Assembly (NCBI GenBank): GCA_026396495.1
Contig: JAPLWR010000017.1
Location: forward strand, 1 to 7,018
Length of the DNA: 7,018 bases
Source: Candidatus Magasanikiibacteriota bacterium
GTDB lineage: Bacteria > Patescibacteriota > Patescibacteriia > Magasanikbacterales > UBA10003
Direction of reading: 5' to 3'
This document shows, one piece after another, positions 6,869 to 7,018 of this stretch (position 1 is the first letter of the stretch; the number at the start of each line of letters is the position of its first letter). A program made the translations under genes and the position numbers. The notes below the pieces were generated by a model. That model had not been told where the DNA came from, did not search any database, and saw nothing but the letters and a program-made list of their open reading frames with translations.

Positions 6869-6897
6869 ATAATACATCTTAAGGGTAAGGAAGTCAA
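6869..6897 (-). promoter_or_regulatory. Housekeeping promoter of clpB
   Basis: On the minus strand, TTGACT (6892-6897), a 17-bp spacer and TATTAT (6869-6874) match the sigma-70-type consensus closely (five of six at each box). The predicted start near 6862 falls in the CIRCE and leaves a leader of about 50 nt before the ATG at 6813. The leader is AT-rich and has no evident Shine-Dalgarno. Confidence 0.85.
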
Positions 6898-6955
6898 GAT
6901 TTGGATATTTTTGGCTTAAAATAAGGATAAAAGTAAACAAATTATGAGGGACAGA

Positions 6956-6984
6956 TTGACAAAAGCCCAAAAATGTGCTATACT
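6956..6984 (+). promoter_or_regulatory. Strong plus-strand promoter pointing out of the window
   Basis: TTGACA (6956-6961), a 17-bp spacer and TATACT (6979-6984) are near-perfect, and TGC before the -10 makes it an extended -10. The upstream region is A-rich, which can help polymerase binding. The start would be near 6991. It is divergent from the clpB promoter, with the two -35 boxes about 58 bp apart. No CIRCE lies at this promoter, so the downstream unit need not be heat-regulated. Confidence 0.85.
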
Positions 6985-6997
6985 ACTGTGTTACACA

Positions 6998-7018
6998 ATG
7001 GTTCTTTTAAAGCTGATT
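6998..7018 (+). promoter_or_regulatory. Possible rRNA-type boxA leader, or the start of a short-leader gene (cut by window edge)
   Basis: The transcript's first bases include GGTTCTTTTAAAGCTGA (6999-7015 region). This resembles the boxA antitermination element and following bases in rRNA leaders of low-GC bacteria (type TGTTCTTTGAAAACT). With the very strong promoter this suggests a stable-RNA operon beginning just outside the window. The alternative is a protein gene starting at ATG 6998-7000, reading M-V-L-L-K-L-I to the edge with a leader of only about 7 nt. The visible sequence is too short to decide. Confidence 0.3.

Overview
The window is an AT-rich, gene-dense stretch of bacterial chromosome. 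Six complete genes lie on the minus strand. The tail of a seventh gene enters on the plus strand at the left edge, and a plus-strand promoter points out of the right edge. All seven visible stop codons are TAA or TAG. The conserved genes read through without internal TGA, so the standard bacterial code fits. A candidate-phylum (Patescibacteria/CPR-like) or other reduced-genome bacterium is suggested by the AT-rich coding, tightly packed genes, very short leaders, weak or absent Shine-Dalgarno sequences and the secreted lysozyme-like protein with surface repeats. This placement is inference from style and family resemblance, not from a marker-gene tree.

Right side, reading leftwards on the minus strand: a consensus housekeeping promoter (6869-6897) and a perfect CIRCE operator (6837-6863) control clpB (4183-6813), the Hsp100 disaggregase. 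On the other side of the same intergenic space, a near-perfect plus-strand promoter (6956-6984) drives an unseen transcription unit. Its first bases resemble the antitermination leader of rRNA operons.

Centre and left: after a short spacer with inverted repeats (4131-4187), an extended -10 promoter begins a second unit of five closely spaced genes. In order these are a secreted lysozyme-like protein with four C-terminal repeats (2669-4096), a class III extradiol dioxygenase/MEMO-like protein (1870-2664), a 98-residue protein of unknown function (1556-1852), peptide deformylase def (1147-1599) and methionyl-tRNA formyltransferase fmt (210-1145). Gaps are 4 and 17 nt, then a 44-nt overlap, then 1 nt, which suggests one operon with translational coupling. 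Def and Fmt are the two halves of the N-formylmethionine cycle: Fmt formylates initiator Met-tRNA and Def removes the formyl group from new proteins. The operon ends at a hairpin built into the last codons of fmt, where fmt converges with and overlaps the tail of a plus-strand family 2 glycosyltransferase-like gene (1-218).

No mobile element, CRISPR array or tRNA gene is visible. The window is mostly housekeeping. The points worth a second look are the perfect CIRCE at clpB, an A14 run in the tRNA-binding loop of Fmt, a near-leaderless promoter layout, the terminator inside overlapping convergent genes, the unclassified repeats of the secreted protein, and the small unknown protein overlapping def.
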